From Sphagnum compactum (lineage: Eukaryota; Bryophyta; Sphagnopsida; Sphagnales), in assembly GCA_965153455.1 (NCBI GenBank), contig OZ234500.1:1798001-1862000 (forward strand): a stretch of 64,000 nucleotides of DNA. The letters run 5' to 3'. Under the pieces are notes generated by a model. That model had not been told where the DNA came from. It saw nothing but the letters and a program-made list of their open reading frames with translations, and made no database searches. The translations under genes and the position numbers were made by a program. Positions 24,944-35,521 of this stretch are shown here, in pieces. Within the stretch, counting starts at the first letter, position 1, and the number at the start of each line of letters is the position of its first letter.

Positions 24944-27103
24944 TTACTTCAACAAGTGAGCAGGCAACTTGGCATATGCCCGGACATGCAATGGTTTGGC
25001 TTTGTGCATAACCCCGCCAAATTTTTCAGTCATGTCAAGGGTCTTGGGATCTTGTTTATTGGGGAGCTCCCAATTGAAGCCTTGGAGCAAGCGTGCTAAA
25101 ACAATCTCCACCACCAAATTTCCCATTGGGCGTCCTGGACATGCTCGTTTTCCACTCCCAAATGGCACATGCTCAAAGGTGTTTTCTTTCACATCCGCGT
25201 TTTTAGTTGCCTCCACGGTCTGGTCTACAATAGGATGTTGTTGTTGTTGTTGTAGAAAATTAGGTTGAACATCAAATTTGAGCGCTTCAGAATGTTGTTG
25301 TTTCTGCAGGAAACGTTCAGGAACAAACTCCAGAGGTCTTTCCCAAATTGAAGGATCTCGTCCCATTGCCCAAATATTCACCAGGATTTTTGTACGTGGT
25401 GGTATATCGTAACCTCCTGCAACTTCACAAGTCTCATCAAGTGAACTATGAGGAAGGAGTAAAGGACCAGGGGGGTGCAGACGGAGAGTCTCTTTCACCA
25501 CAGCTTGCAAGTATGTGAGCTTGTTAAGATCTGCTTCCTCAACTATGCGATTCGTTCCGATCACTGTTTCTAACTCCGTTTGTACACGCTTCATGACGAT
25601 CGGATTTCGTATTAGTTCTGTCATTCCCCATTCTGTTGTGTACATCGATGTTTCTGTTCCAGCTGTTAGCAACTCCTGCAACAAATGGTGAACAAACTCA
25701 AATTCATCATTTACTAGTTCATTGGTTGCAAAAAAAATTTTCAACAATAATTCGACAATTGTGCAAATCTTGACAATGCGAAATCTTGAATTGTATCAAC
25801 AAGTCTATGATCATCATTAGAGATTGTTTGACAGAAAGAAATCATGGCTTTTGTGATCATGTGCGACTATTGAACTTTAGTGAAACATGTGTTATTGTAC
25901 ATAATGTAAAAAGAAGTACAAAATTCATAGCGTGACCCATCTTCTTACCATGACAAGACATTCGACTGTCCGATCATCAAGGTTTCCAGTCCCATCCTCT
26001 CGAGGTGCAGAAAGCAACACACTCATGAAGTCTTTGGGTTTATTTGTGGTATTCGTGTTTTCTGAATCTTTAACTTGATCTGTTGTAGCAAGTAAAATTT
26101 TGTGTTCTGTTATGAATTTTTGGACAAATTCAGATTTTCTCTGGCGCAATGCGTGCAAGGCGGCCTCGATCCCTTGAAGCCTCACTACCCATCGTAAATA
26201 AGGAATGTAGTCACTTATTATTAGAGCTGCAAACCAATAGTTGATTTCTTCAGTAATCTGTTTGAATTGAAGCGCGTCAGTTTGCCTTGACTCCTCAATT
26301 CCGTAGAACCTAATTGCCAACAACACACAATTTGAACTCATGAATTCATGTGAAGCTTTGTGAAGAACACTAGGTTTTGATCACTAACAACGTTCCTACA
26401 AGGAGAACAAGATGAAAAAAGGAATTGATAGAAATAAGGTAGAATTGAATAAATACCTTTTCCCAAACAGCGTCTGTGTGATAATGTTGTTGACAAGACA
26501 TGTAAGATGAAAGTTTAGATTCCCCTCTTTCCCTTCCTCGCTCTCCATGTAGATATTGTTCATCATGGTACTAATCTCTTTGCTTCTCATCGGTTGGAAT
26601 GATGCCAAACGTTTCACAGTGAAAAGTTCAGTCATACAAAGCTTGCGCAAGTACCGCCACATGGGACCTCCTTCCGCAAATGCTATACCATTGCTTTCAA
26701 ATACAATTTCGCCTAACATCGTTTGTGTGGGGCGGAAGTAGAATTGTTGATCGTGTGTCTTGAGTATTTCCTTGACCATTGTAGGAGAGGACGCCACAAC
26801 AGTGTGCACAGAACCAAGACGAAGGTAGACGAGAGGCCCATACTGTTTCCCCCAGTTCGTAAATGTTTCATGCAGATTCCCACCACCCTGACTCAACTGC
26901 ACCAAATTCCCCACTATAGGCCAACCCCGTGGCCCTGGAGGCAACCGCAAGCTACTAGATTTCTTGAACAGGACATACTTGGACAGCAAGTGCACAAAAA
27001 AACTAGCCAAGAGTGCAGTAGTACTAATCAACAGCACAGATGGTAAGAGCCCCGGCATGTTGTATTTGTGTTGCAACAGGAGAGATGATAAGAGCCCAGA
27101 CAT
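24944..27103 (-). CDS. Cytochrome P450, A-type (CYP71 clan), copy A
   Basis: A haem monooxygenase that would be anchored in the ER and oxidise a small molecule; the substrate cannot be read from sequence. Exons on the minus strand: 27103-26457, 26309-25949 and 25675-24944, giving 579 residues. Visible are a hydrophobic N-terminal anchor (about 18-42), the PPGPR hinge (55-59), the I-helix oxygen-binding motif AGTETS (341-346), KETLRLHP with the ExxR pair, a PERF motif, and the haem loop FGSGKRACPG with Cys 515. Intron 2 falls just before the I-helix motif, the conserved A-type position. The start was chosen because copy B has a stop just upstream of the same Met. It is longer than the usual 500-520 residues, partly from a Gln-rich insertion absent from copy B. 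All motifs are intact. Confidence 0.92.
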
Positions 27104-27200
27104 GTTGAACTTCTGTTGCAACAGGTCAATCAAGCAAACACAGCAATGCAAATTGAACTTGTCGAATTTGAATGCACAATTGTAGTGCCGGATGCATGGA

Positions 27201-27207
27201 ATTTATA
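27201..27207 (-). promoter_or_regulatory. TATA box of P450 copy A
   Basis: CTATAAAT on the minus strand lies about 98 bp before the start codon. The same place in copy B reads TATATAAAT, so the core promoters differ slightly. Confidence 0.55.
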
Positions 27208-27462
27208 GTCCAATTCTTGAGTGACGACGTACTACCATGACATCCGCACCAGCCACTTTGACGTATTAAAAAATAATGAACCTTACACATTTGAAGATCC
27301 CTGAATTTGGAATTATGAACTTGTCCTTGGGTACCAAGTTCGTTCAGTACGAAGCTGAAATTGAAAGAGTTCTTTTGAGGCTATACTTTCAGGCTGCTCC
27401 TGGATTTGAGGGCCCAGCTGAGGTCATTGCTCACGGCTAGGCCAAAAAAAGTCCAACACGAG

Positions 27463-27740
27463 CCCCAACTTAAAGAAGTATTTTAAAATTTTGGGATCTA
27501 TATTTGGGGGGCGGCAATTGGTTACTTTGATTGGCATTTCATTAAAAAATTCAAATGCTTTTAATGTTCCCAAATAGCTTTTACTACCAAAAACTTCAAC
27601 TTAAAGAAGTATTTTAAAATTTTGGGATCTATATTTGGGGGGCGGCTATTGGTTACTTTGATTGGCATTTCATTAAAAAATTCAAATGCTTTTAATGTTC
27701 CCAAATAGCTTTTACTACCAAAAACTTCTTTAAGTTGGGG
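27463..27740. mobile_element. MITE with CCCCAACTTAAAGAAG ends, internally duplicated
   Basis: Terminal inverted repeats CCCCAACTTAAAGAAG and CTTCTTTAAGTTGGGG bound the element. In this copy a 131-bp unit (27467-27597 and 27598-27728) is present twice, almost identical; the copy at 37949-38099 has it once. No ORF. It lies upstream of the P450 promoter. Confidence 0.65.
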
Positions 27741-29833
27741 ATATGTAGGGAAATTTTTCTAGAACTTTTAAAAAAAAAAGTTACGTTCTCCTTTTGTACA
27801 ATCTCTGTAAATGTGAAGTTCTCTCCTCTGGAAGGTGTGTCTAAGACCATCTCCAGCTGGGCTCAGCACCAGATCCTGCACAGTAAAATTGGATGAAGAA
27901 AATTGAAAATATGGCGGTTTGGCTCAGGTAAAACGTTTTGGCTCAGCCTAATTGCACAGTTTGCCGTGGCTTGGTAAAAGGCTCGGTAACGGTGTGCACC
28001 TGCAGAAAGGAGTGTCATAAATACGATCCGACTGGTGGGTGGTGTTTCTGAATGGCCCATCATAAGGATTGATTAGTCCAGGTGGTTTGCTATTAGTAGT
28101 CCCGCTACCGTTTTCCTGTCCCAGTTTCAGTTTTATGGGTGGGGTTGCAAAAAGTTAAATAACTAAACTTGTTTGTGAATTTTTTTTTCAGAGGGTCACA
28201 TACTGAGCACCACTGGACATGCCTTGGGTGAACCCGCACCCATGGGATTGGTTCCATGGACAAAATCCCAAAATCCATTTAAATTACTTCTAAACAATAC
28301 AAATCTCCTGGGCTTAGACTAAATCAGGCTCAGGCTCTCTGAGTTCAAATCTAACATTTTTTGGGCTGAATATGACCAACTAAGAGGCCTCACCCAAAAA
28401 TGTCAAGATTGCAATGTGGGTGCTGGTTCACCCTTGCGGCACTCAAGGTGAAATTTAGAAAGTGGTTTTACCCCGCAAGGATGGAAAAGTAACTTCTGAA
28501 ATTTGGAAGTTACTTTGGGACTGACTAGTCTCCTTCCGCTTCTTTTCTTTTCCTGCTTTCCAAATGGAATCTTGAAATTTTAATTAATTATTGGGCAGAA
28601 ATGTGCTGAAGCGGCCCGTATATTACAATAATCCATTCCAGAATGGCCGTGACAAGCAAAAAGCTTATGTGGTCGTCATCATACATAAAATAGTCACCTT
28701 AGTATCCTGTGTGGGGTCAAATTTGGTGACCTTTGAAAGTTGAAATTAAATATCTCTCCACTTGAAATGTGGGTTCCTTGTACTCCTCCTTAATAAATAA
28801 TTTATCATAATTTCATCCATTAATATAGAACCATCTGGCAATTAGTCACGTGCTCCTCTCTATCGTTATGTAAGGAGGGACTGATATTCTTGTCTTAGGT
28901 CATGGGGGTGTTCCGGAAATAAAGGCTTGTCAAGGTGCGACTTGGAGGGGCCCTTATTTCAGGAACACCCTTCTCCAAGACACTCATGTAATGCCCTCCA
29001 CTTTTATTTTCTTTCTTCATCTGTGGTATCCAACCTATGTGCAAGAAAGTTTAGGGGAAACAAAAATATTTTCAAAAAATTCCAAAAAATTCAAATTTCA
29101 TGTTTGTTTTGTGTCCATTTTTTGGAGTGATGTGGATTTGAACTCAACATAATTGGATGGAAGTCCATCTGAAAAATCTTAGGATATAATGAAGTTCATG
29201 CAAGAAATATGATTTATAATAATATTTTATGCCGGATGTGTAGTATTTTATTTATTTTTTGCATTAAGAGTCACATTCCATGGATAAACATCTGTAAAAT
29301 AACATTTGTGGATTTTGAATGGGGAAATGGATGAAGTTTCATGAATGCAATTTTATGGACAAATTTTCAGAGAGCTAACCTTTCATTCAAAAGCCACCAG
29401 TGAGAAACAAAAAGGGGCAGTGTGAGTTTTTGGGCCAGAAGTTTCAGCACACTGAAGAACAAATTTAGGCACTGTACACCCCAGAAGTATTTATATTTGT
29501 GGGCAGTTTGAATCTCATTTCAGGCAGTCTGCAGGGTGAAATGGACTTGGTAATTTGGCCACATTGCCTTGGCAATGTGGAGTTGGTTTCTTGGGAATGC
29601 AGACATGACAACATGAACTCGACAATTTGGCAATGTGGACTGGCCAAATCAGTAAAATCAAATTAGCCAAACAGAAAAATAGCAATGTGGACTTAGCAAT
29701 TTGGCAAAGTTGAACACTTCAGAAACAGATCGAGAGAACTTGAAAATACCCAAGCAAATGGTACTTATGGCCCATGGATGAACACATTTTGTTGAAACAA
29801 ATCACTGACGATCGGTACTTGATCATTCATTAA
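27741..29833. other. No recognisable gene; right part of copy A and old spacer
   Basis: Duplicated non-coding DNA to 29342, then single-copy spacer. A patch at about 29550-29710 repeats GCAATGTGGACT and CAATTTGGC several times. The sequence AAGACCATCTCCAGCTGGG near 27845, also in copy B near 38203, resembles ends of small DNA transposons but no partner end was found. Confidence 0.4.
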
Positions 29834-30196
29834 GGCCCACTTTACACTAGGAGTCCGCCAAAAAAACCTGGGGACAACTTTGAGCATCTTTGGGTTGCAA
29901 ATTGACCTCAAGTTAGTAATAAATGCGAGAACATTCACTTCAGGATATTAAAAAATGCTGGAACTTTGACCCCAGGGATTGTTGCAAACTGGCCTCCCAA
30001 ATTTGATGGGGCCTAGGGGCTAATACAAGGCCATAAAGTTCAGCATTTATTAGTACTTGGGGCAGATTGAAAAGTTTCTTTCTATTTCAGCCTTGACTCC
30101 TAGTGTAAAGCCCTTGGGGCTTATTTCAACTTTTGCACCCATAGGAATGCTGGATTTGGGTTGAACATTGGTCCTGACTCCTAGTGTAAACGGGCC
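29834..30196. mobile_element. Tourist-like (PIF/Harbinger) MITE, 363 bp
   Basis: Ends are inverted repeats: GGCCCACTTTACACTAGGAG on the left, and GGCCCGTTTACACTAGGAG on the opposite strand at the right. Both flanks carry TAA (29831-29833 and 30197-30199), the target duplication typical of PIF/Harbinger elements. An inner partial copy of the end (GACTCCTAGTGTAAAG) occurs near 30096. No coding capacity. Confidence 0.75.
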
Positions 30197-30404
30197 TAAT
30201 TAGCTATCAATCTAAAGCTGTAGAGAGTCTTAGCAAGAGGAATAATTCCTGCGACCACTATCAAAATCCAGTCTCAAGGAAACTAGCAAGGTGGCCATAT
30301 GTATCACATTCTGATCAAAGATTAAGCAGCATGAACACATGTATTGGGCATTGTTAGGTGATCATGCATACTCAGGCATGCGTAAAATAGGCGATCAGAG
30401 GTCG

Positions 30405-30700
30405 CGCCGCCTAAATTACCTAAATGTCTGCCTGTCGTTGCGCCTAAATTAACTACCTAAATGTTCGCCCGCCATCACACTTAAATTAACTACGTAAATG
30501 TCCGCCTGATCTTATGACGACATTATGAATTAATCTAATATCGCCGCACACGTCGTGTTAGGTGCCAGCTCTTGGATGTTTGAAAGTAAATAGCTAAACT
30601 TGATTGTAAGAAAGAAGGGCTGTGTTGCGCGCTCGATGATTTGCCGTTGCCCCTAAATTAACTACCTGAATGTCCGCCCGCTGTTGTGCCTAAATTAACG
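30405..30700 (+). repeat. Subterminal repeats of the hAT element
   Basis: A motif of the form GCCTAAATTAACTACCTAAA followed by TGTCCGCCCGC occurs about four times, clustered at 30409-30515 and 30648-30700. Versions of GCCTAAATTA recur inverted near the right end (34370-34420). Such subterminal repeats commonly bind hAT transposases; that function is inferred. Confidence 0.6.
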
Positions 30701-30774
30701 AGTTGTGTGGTGGTGCAAGAGGGGGCGCGTGTGTGCTTTGGAAAATCGATCTCACACTTGTATCACTCTCTGCA

Positions 30775-33038
30775 ATGTCCGGAAAACGTTCGTCGGGGTA
30801 TGTTAAGGACAATGACGTTCGTTATGGTCTTAAGGTTGCGCATCGTGATCCCAAGTCGTTGAAAGTGATTGGCCTTCAATGCCGCTTCTGCATTGCATTT
30901 GGTCAGGAGGAGAAGGTTGGGTCGAAGCGCAAGGCTGCGACTACTGTTCAAGGATGGAGCCATCCCTTCCGTTACGATAATATTGAGAACCATCTTCGCA
31001 ACCAGCATTCTGGTCAATGGGCTCTATACCAGGTTCTTGAATCCTCTTCTGAGCGCACTTCATTCTTCAATGACGTTCTGGTTGCGTTCAAGAACTCCAT
31101 CAAAGCGCATTTCCCGTCTTCGTCTCTGGGCGCTGAGCAACAAATTGTCTATGATATCGAGAAGGACATTGTGGATACTATTGTGGGCGACATGATGTTC
31201 AATCCTGAAGACCAAGATGACAGTGATGCAGACCATGACGCGGATGAAGAGCCTGCATTCGGCAGTGCGGCTGAGATTAATGCTCTACGTCTTCGACATC
31301 GTCAAGCAACAACAAAGGCGAAAGAGCGAGCATTATCGTTGTTTAAGCGTGTTGAATCGGAGGATGATGTTGCAATTTATTCTTATTCAGTGACGATTCC
31401 CAAGATGAAAACCACTTTGTTTCGCTTGGCTGTGCGTTACGTGTCTTGCGGAACATCATTTCGTATGGCTTCTGAATTCATCGACTATACGTACGATGTT
31501 CTAGGCAACCCTGGTTTACGTGCGTGTTTTCGTGACGAAATCAACAACTTCGTTCGAGCTGTCTGCGCTGTCAATCTGCAGCGAATTACTGACCTCCTGC
31601 GCCGTTCTTGGGCCTTTTCATTAGCATTCGACTCTGCAACCCATCAGAGCACCTCATTCCTCGATTTACGTTTTCGAGTTTTCATTCCCAACTATCATTC
31701 CATTGTTAACCTGCAAGTATGCACACTTCCGATGTTTGATTGCCATACAGGGGATATCACGTCCACGATGGTGAGCAAGTTCTTGAGTTCTTGACAGTGC
31801 TCTGTCCTGATTGGACAATTCGTCTTCTTGGCTTGATGTCTGACGGGGCCTGCAATATGACTGGGCGGGTTGCTAGTGTTGTCACTCGTCTCGACGCCGC
31901 AATGCATAGCGACTGTTCTCTGATTCGGATTTGGTGTGGGGCGCATCAACTAGATCTTGTTATGGAGGACATAATGAATAATGTCATCAAAGAACGATTC
32001 TTCTCAGTCATGACTGGATTTATAACTCATTTAACACGGCAGCAGAATCTGATCGCGGAAATGCAAACTACGTGCCCTCGTGTCGTCAATCGCTGGCTTT
32101 CGACGGAGAAGGTCATCAGTTGGTTTAAAATCCATCGGCCACAGTTGCTCGCTCATATCGAGTCAAAGCAGCCAGATTTCGCTCCACCTCGCCTTTGGTG
32201 GGTTACACTTCTTTCTATGCATCATTTCACCACTTGAGCAGGTGTCACTTTCTGTTCTATCTAGGGATTAACTACTCTTGTGCTTCAGCAGCGAAATGCC
32301 CTGGATAACCTCATTGCATCCTTCATTGACAATGTTGGAGTGATTGGGCCGCTCACTGCAGAATCGATTGCGAATATCGACCCATCGACTCACGTCATCA
32401 GTGGTCATTATGCAGTTGCTCTGTCCAGTGTCCAAGAATTTCTCGTTGGTCTGGCTTCCAAGGTTGACACCTTACTTAACGAAGCTGATGAAAGCGACCA
32501 GAACGCCCTTCAGCACAACATCGCCTTTGTTTACGTCACTGCCTGCGATCAGATTCATGAAATTTCGGCCTATCGAGATCGAAACAACAATGCGATGGCC
32601 GATCCTGGTTCTATTCCCCCAGTGCTATCGCATGAGCTTGTCGAGCTATCCACAGCCGACATCATCCGAAAGATTCGGCAACATGCTTTCCAATTAGATC
32701 ATTGTTACTCATCAACTCAGATCGATCTCATCGCCGATGAACACAAAGCCCTGATCCATGCTCATAGATGTGAGCCAGTGTTGAAAGACGACATCGATTC
32801 GCTTTCCAGCAGTTCAAGTTTCAAGGATGGCTGGTCTTTACTTGGTGCTCGATTCCCGAATCTGATGGAATATTGTGGTGTCGTTGCAACACTTTTTCCT
32901 GGAACCAATATTATAGAGTTCGATTTTTCGATCATGCGTTGGGAGAAGGATTTGTTCCGCAAGCGTTTATCGAACTTTGAATTAGAAGGAGTCATGCAGG
33001 CAAAACAGTTCTTGTTCATAGAGCAGTTCCAGCATTGA
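30775..33038 (+). pseudogene. hAT transposase, frame broken by an 8-bp duplication
   Basis: It would cut and paste the element by binding its ends. The likely start is MSGKRSSGYV at 30775. Near the N-terminus is a BED-like zinc finger (CRFC, then HLRNQH). SDGACNMTGR, WCGAHQLDLV and a C-terminal dimerisation-type block (FSIMRWEKDLFRKRLSNFEL) match the hAT fold. The frame shifts at 31779-31794, where GTTCTTGA is tandemly repeated. Further on, two in-frame stops (32235 and 32262) are avoided if a 63-bp GT-AG intron (about 32203-32265) is spliced between LWW and GLTTLVL. So this copy carries one real lesion. The style resembles hAT proteins I associate with oomycete and non-seed plant genomes; that is from memory and unchecked. 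Confidence 0.82.
31779..31794 (+). repeat. 8-bp tandem duplication inside the transposase gene
   Basis: GTTCTTGA occurs twice with no spacer (31779-31786 and 31787-31794). The extra 8 bp is exactly what moves the downstream transposase frame out of register. Eight is also the hAT target-duplication length, so this may be an excision scar; slippage is the alternative. Confidence 0.8.
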
Positions 33039-33492
33039 TAGATGATGAATATCTTTTGAGTGAGAGAGTGGATCTTGGCAAGGCACTAGTGTTAGCAAAT
33101 ATGGATAGCTCTTAAAATTGCATTGAGCACTGTGTAGATCAGTTGTGGGCACCTGTGGAATGCAAACTAGCTTAAACCCTGCGAGAAATGTTTTCATGGC
33201 CATATGGAAGTTTAAGAAGGGTGTACAATTGCAAGTGGCAATATGTGTGCGTGTTGTAGAGACCACTGTCACTACAACACGCACGTGTCACCCGTATTGT
33301 CACAATGTCCCAGGCACTTTTGAACAGTTTCTTGCAGCTGAAACAACACCCTGGCTGCTCAAGTTATGAATGACAAGTATCTGTCTTGTTTCCACTAGAT
33401 TCCAGTTCAGGGCAGATTTAAGCTTGGTATTGTATGGAAAGCAAGTTTTGTATACAACTGTATGTTGAAGGTCTGGAGCAGGACTCACTACC

Positions 33493-34230
33493 ATGAATGT
33501 GTCTGTTGCATTGAATGAGAAGAGAGGCCTATCTGCAGTATGTGTAAACAGTGAGAATGGGAATGAATCTGTATGCTTTGTTTTCTGGGCATTCTCTGGG
33601 TATTCAATTTGGGTGTCTACATTTTTTCTTCCTCTTGGGACTAAGACAGACACATTGTATGTTTTTGTGCTTGTTTCTTTTTTTGGTTCTGTAGTTGTTA
33701 CCATGGCACAGGTTCTACAAGGAAGACACAGCTATTCATTCAGAATTTCTGCTGAAGATTTGGTTAATGTGCATTGCAAGGAGGCCAAGCATTTAAATGT
33801 TGGTGCAGCAGGGCTTCAAGGAACCCCCCTAATGATCAGTCGTGGATCAGTTTTTGCTTCTGAGATCATGGCAGTGGCAGCAGCAGCACCCATACCTTGC
33901 TTTTTTCGAACACCTACAGCACCAAAACACATGTTTTATGAGCAAAGTCATAAATTGTGCTCACCAAGGGCAACAAGGTTCAAGTCTGGCAGGAGGTTGG
34001 CATGTACTCCTCAGCCCATCACATATCAAGCAGCTTCAGATTCATCAGAATTGCAGGAGTCTGCTGATGACCAAGTCTGTTTCATCATTCTCTGCCTACT
34101 GTTTGTTTTGTTCTTGCTTGAGAGGAATTCTCCATCTGGGTTGTTTTTTCCTCCTGTTTACGTATTAATCCAGAATTGCAAAGACGAAGCCAAGTTTACA
34201 GAATCCATCATGTTAGTCAGCTTCAGATAG
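33493..34230 (+). CDS. Unrecognised passenger ORF inside the hAT element
   Basis: A 245-codon frame lies between the transposase end and the right terminus. The more convincing part starts at an internal Met at 33703 (MAQVLQGRHSYSF). It is rich in Ser, Ala, Arg and Lys, with ASEIMAVAAAAPIPCFFRTP and SSELQESADD, which looks like a transit peptide and linker of a plastid protein. I do not recognise the protein. After about 34075 the frame turns hydrophobic (LCLLFVLFLLER), which suggests it has run into an intron. The best reading is a captured host-gene fragment; an element-specific accessory gene is the alternative. Confidence 0.4.
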   Translation: MNVSVALNEKRGLSAVCVNSENGNESVCFVFWAFSGYSIWVSTFFLPLGTKTDTLYVFVLVSFFGSVVVTMAQVLQGRHSYSFRISAEDLVNVHCKEAKHLNVGAAGLQGTPLMISRGSVFASEIMAVAAAAPIPCFFRTPTAPKHMFYEQSHKLCSPRATRFKSGRRLACTPQPITYQAASDSSELQESADDQVCFIILCLLFVLFLLERNSPSGLFFPPVYVLIQNCKDEAKFTESIMLVSFR

Positions 34231-34437
34231 CGCCATGTGTAGTAGTGTCAGTGTTTTGAAGTTTCCATGGCAAGCAAGCACTGTGTGTTCCTTGGCAATG
34301 CTATGTTAAGTTGTTAACCAATCATTTTCTGCTAAATAAAGCTTTCATTTGGCCCCCGCCTAAACTAACCATTCCTGATGCGCCTAAATCAAGTTAATTT
34401 AGGTAATTCAGGCGACTGCCTAATATAAGCATGCCTG

Positions 34438-34930
34438 TGCATACTCCTTCCTCTCAAGCACCAGTAGAAGCAAAGGGTCCTTTTTTCGTTATCTGCCCTT
34501 GGGCTGATTCATGTTTTTTCTCAGAAAAGATGGATGATTCCCAAAATATGTGTTACAGGAGCCAAAGTCTGTAATGGGCAGCATGAAAATGTGTCTGGGG
34601 GTCTCCAGACACATCTTGCATGGGCGCATGGGCACTAAGGGAAAAGAGGAAGCCCGCAGTGCCAAAGTACTGCCTGCGATATGGACCCTTTGCTCATTCA
34701 ATGTCTTCCAAGCAATAGCCATAACCAATCTAAAGACCCTTTTCTTTAATAACTGCATATTTCTACCCATCTGTCCTGTTTATTCTTAGTTTTGGCACCT
34801 GTTTATTTTTAATCTTGAAATTTTTTTCACCCTCTGCCCCAAAGAGAGTGATGCTAAAAAATATGGAGATTTCAAGTTTCCCTTCCACATTTTCCTTTTA
34901 ATTCTAATGGTATAGTATCTATATGTTCCC
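34438..34930. other. Spacer between hAT and copy B; possible LINE remnant on minus strand
   Basis: The minus-strand frame 34770-34489 reads FRLVMAIAWKTLNEQ followed by CKMCLETPRHIFM. This resembles the zinc-binding tail (zf-RVT) after a LINE reverse transcriptase, where a tryptophan segment precedes CxxC and an H-[IL]-F block. No reverse transcriptase core is nearby, so the assignment is weak. Confidence 0.25.
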
Positions 34931-35521
34931 ATGATTATCAAAATCAAATTCCCCATTCCAACACTTGTATATTGTTCTCGGTTCTGAAAGATTTAAAAAC
35001 AAAGAACTTGCAATTTTCAATAAAATCAAATATCCACCCAAAATCTAGTTTAAAACCAATACAACCTTTGACATAGACACGAGAATGTATACTAAATTTT
35101 TTTATAGATAACAAAAATGAAGCCATATTAGCTCCTCCATTGAGTTTATAGTAAGTTGAATACAACTTTTGAAAAGCTTTAATATAATAAAAGTAGGTTA
35201 CTAGTATATTTGAAATTGACTAATAGATGCAATTTTCAAAAACATATACTTTTGAAGATATGATTCTTCAAAATTATAATAATAAAATGAAGCATTTAAA
35301 TCTTCATATTAACTATTTCTATACTTTCAATGTGAAAACTATTTTTATCATTACTTGTAACAAGGGCCATGCTTTCATTGCTCAAATTCCCACTGAACAT
35401 TGGTTCATGGTTCAAAGTCTAGTGATGTTTCAAGTTTTTGAACATTTGAAACCTTGAGCTGGTAATTAACCCACAATCATGTGACCTTGGGTTAATGCTA
35501 ATGAATGTTGTAAGCTTTAAA

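Larger units (their letters stand above)
24352..29342. repeat. Segmental duplication, copy A (4.99 kb)
   Basis: This block and 34931-39662 match closely over their whole length: 3' flank, all exons and introns, promoter, and about 2 kb beyond. Both start at ATGATTATCAAAATCAAA and end at GGGGAAATGGATGAAGTTTC. The offset falls from 10,578 to 10,320 bp, because copy A has extra sequence in a coding Gln-rich patch, a duplicated MITE and several small indels. Confidence 0.93.
30373..34437 (+). mobile_element. hAT-superfamily DNA transposon, 4,065 bp, with perfect 8-bp TSD
   Basis: The element begins CAGGCATGC and ends GCATGCCTG, and is flanked on both sides by TGCATACT (30365-30372 and 34438-34445), the 8-bp duplication diagnostic of hAT. 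Beyond the short terminal repeats, both ends share a subterminal block containing AATTACCTAAAT. It carries a transposase gene and a second, unrelated ORF downstream. The coding part is visibly richer in G+C and CpG than its surroundings. It sits in the spacer between the two P450 segments. The identical target duplication points to a fairly recent insertion. Confidence 0.92.

Noticed and set aside
31772-31798. 27-bp GTGAGC...ACAG segment as an intron in the hAT transposase
   Set aside because: Far too short for a plant intron; the exact 8-bp tandem repeat explains the frameshift better.
33300-33704. 134-codon minus-strand frame inside the hAT
   Set aside because: It runs antisense to the start of the passenger ORF and has no recognisable domain; kept as a shadow.
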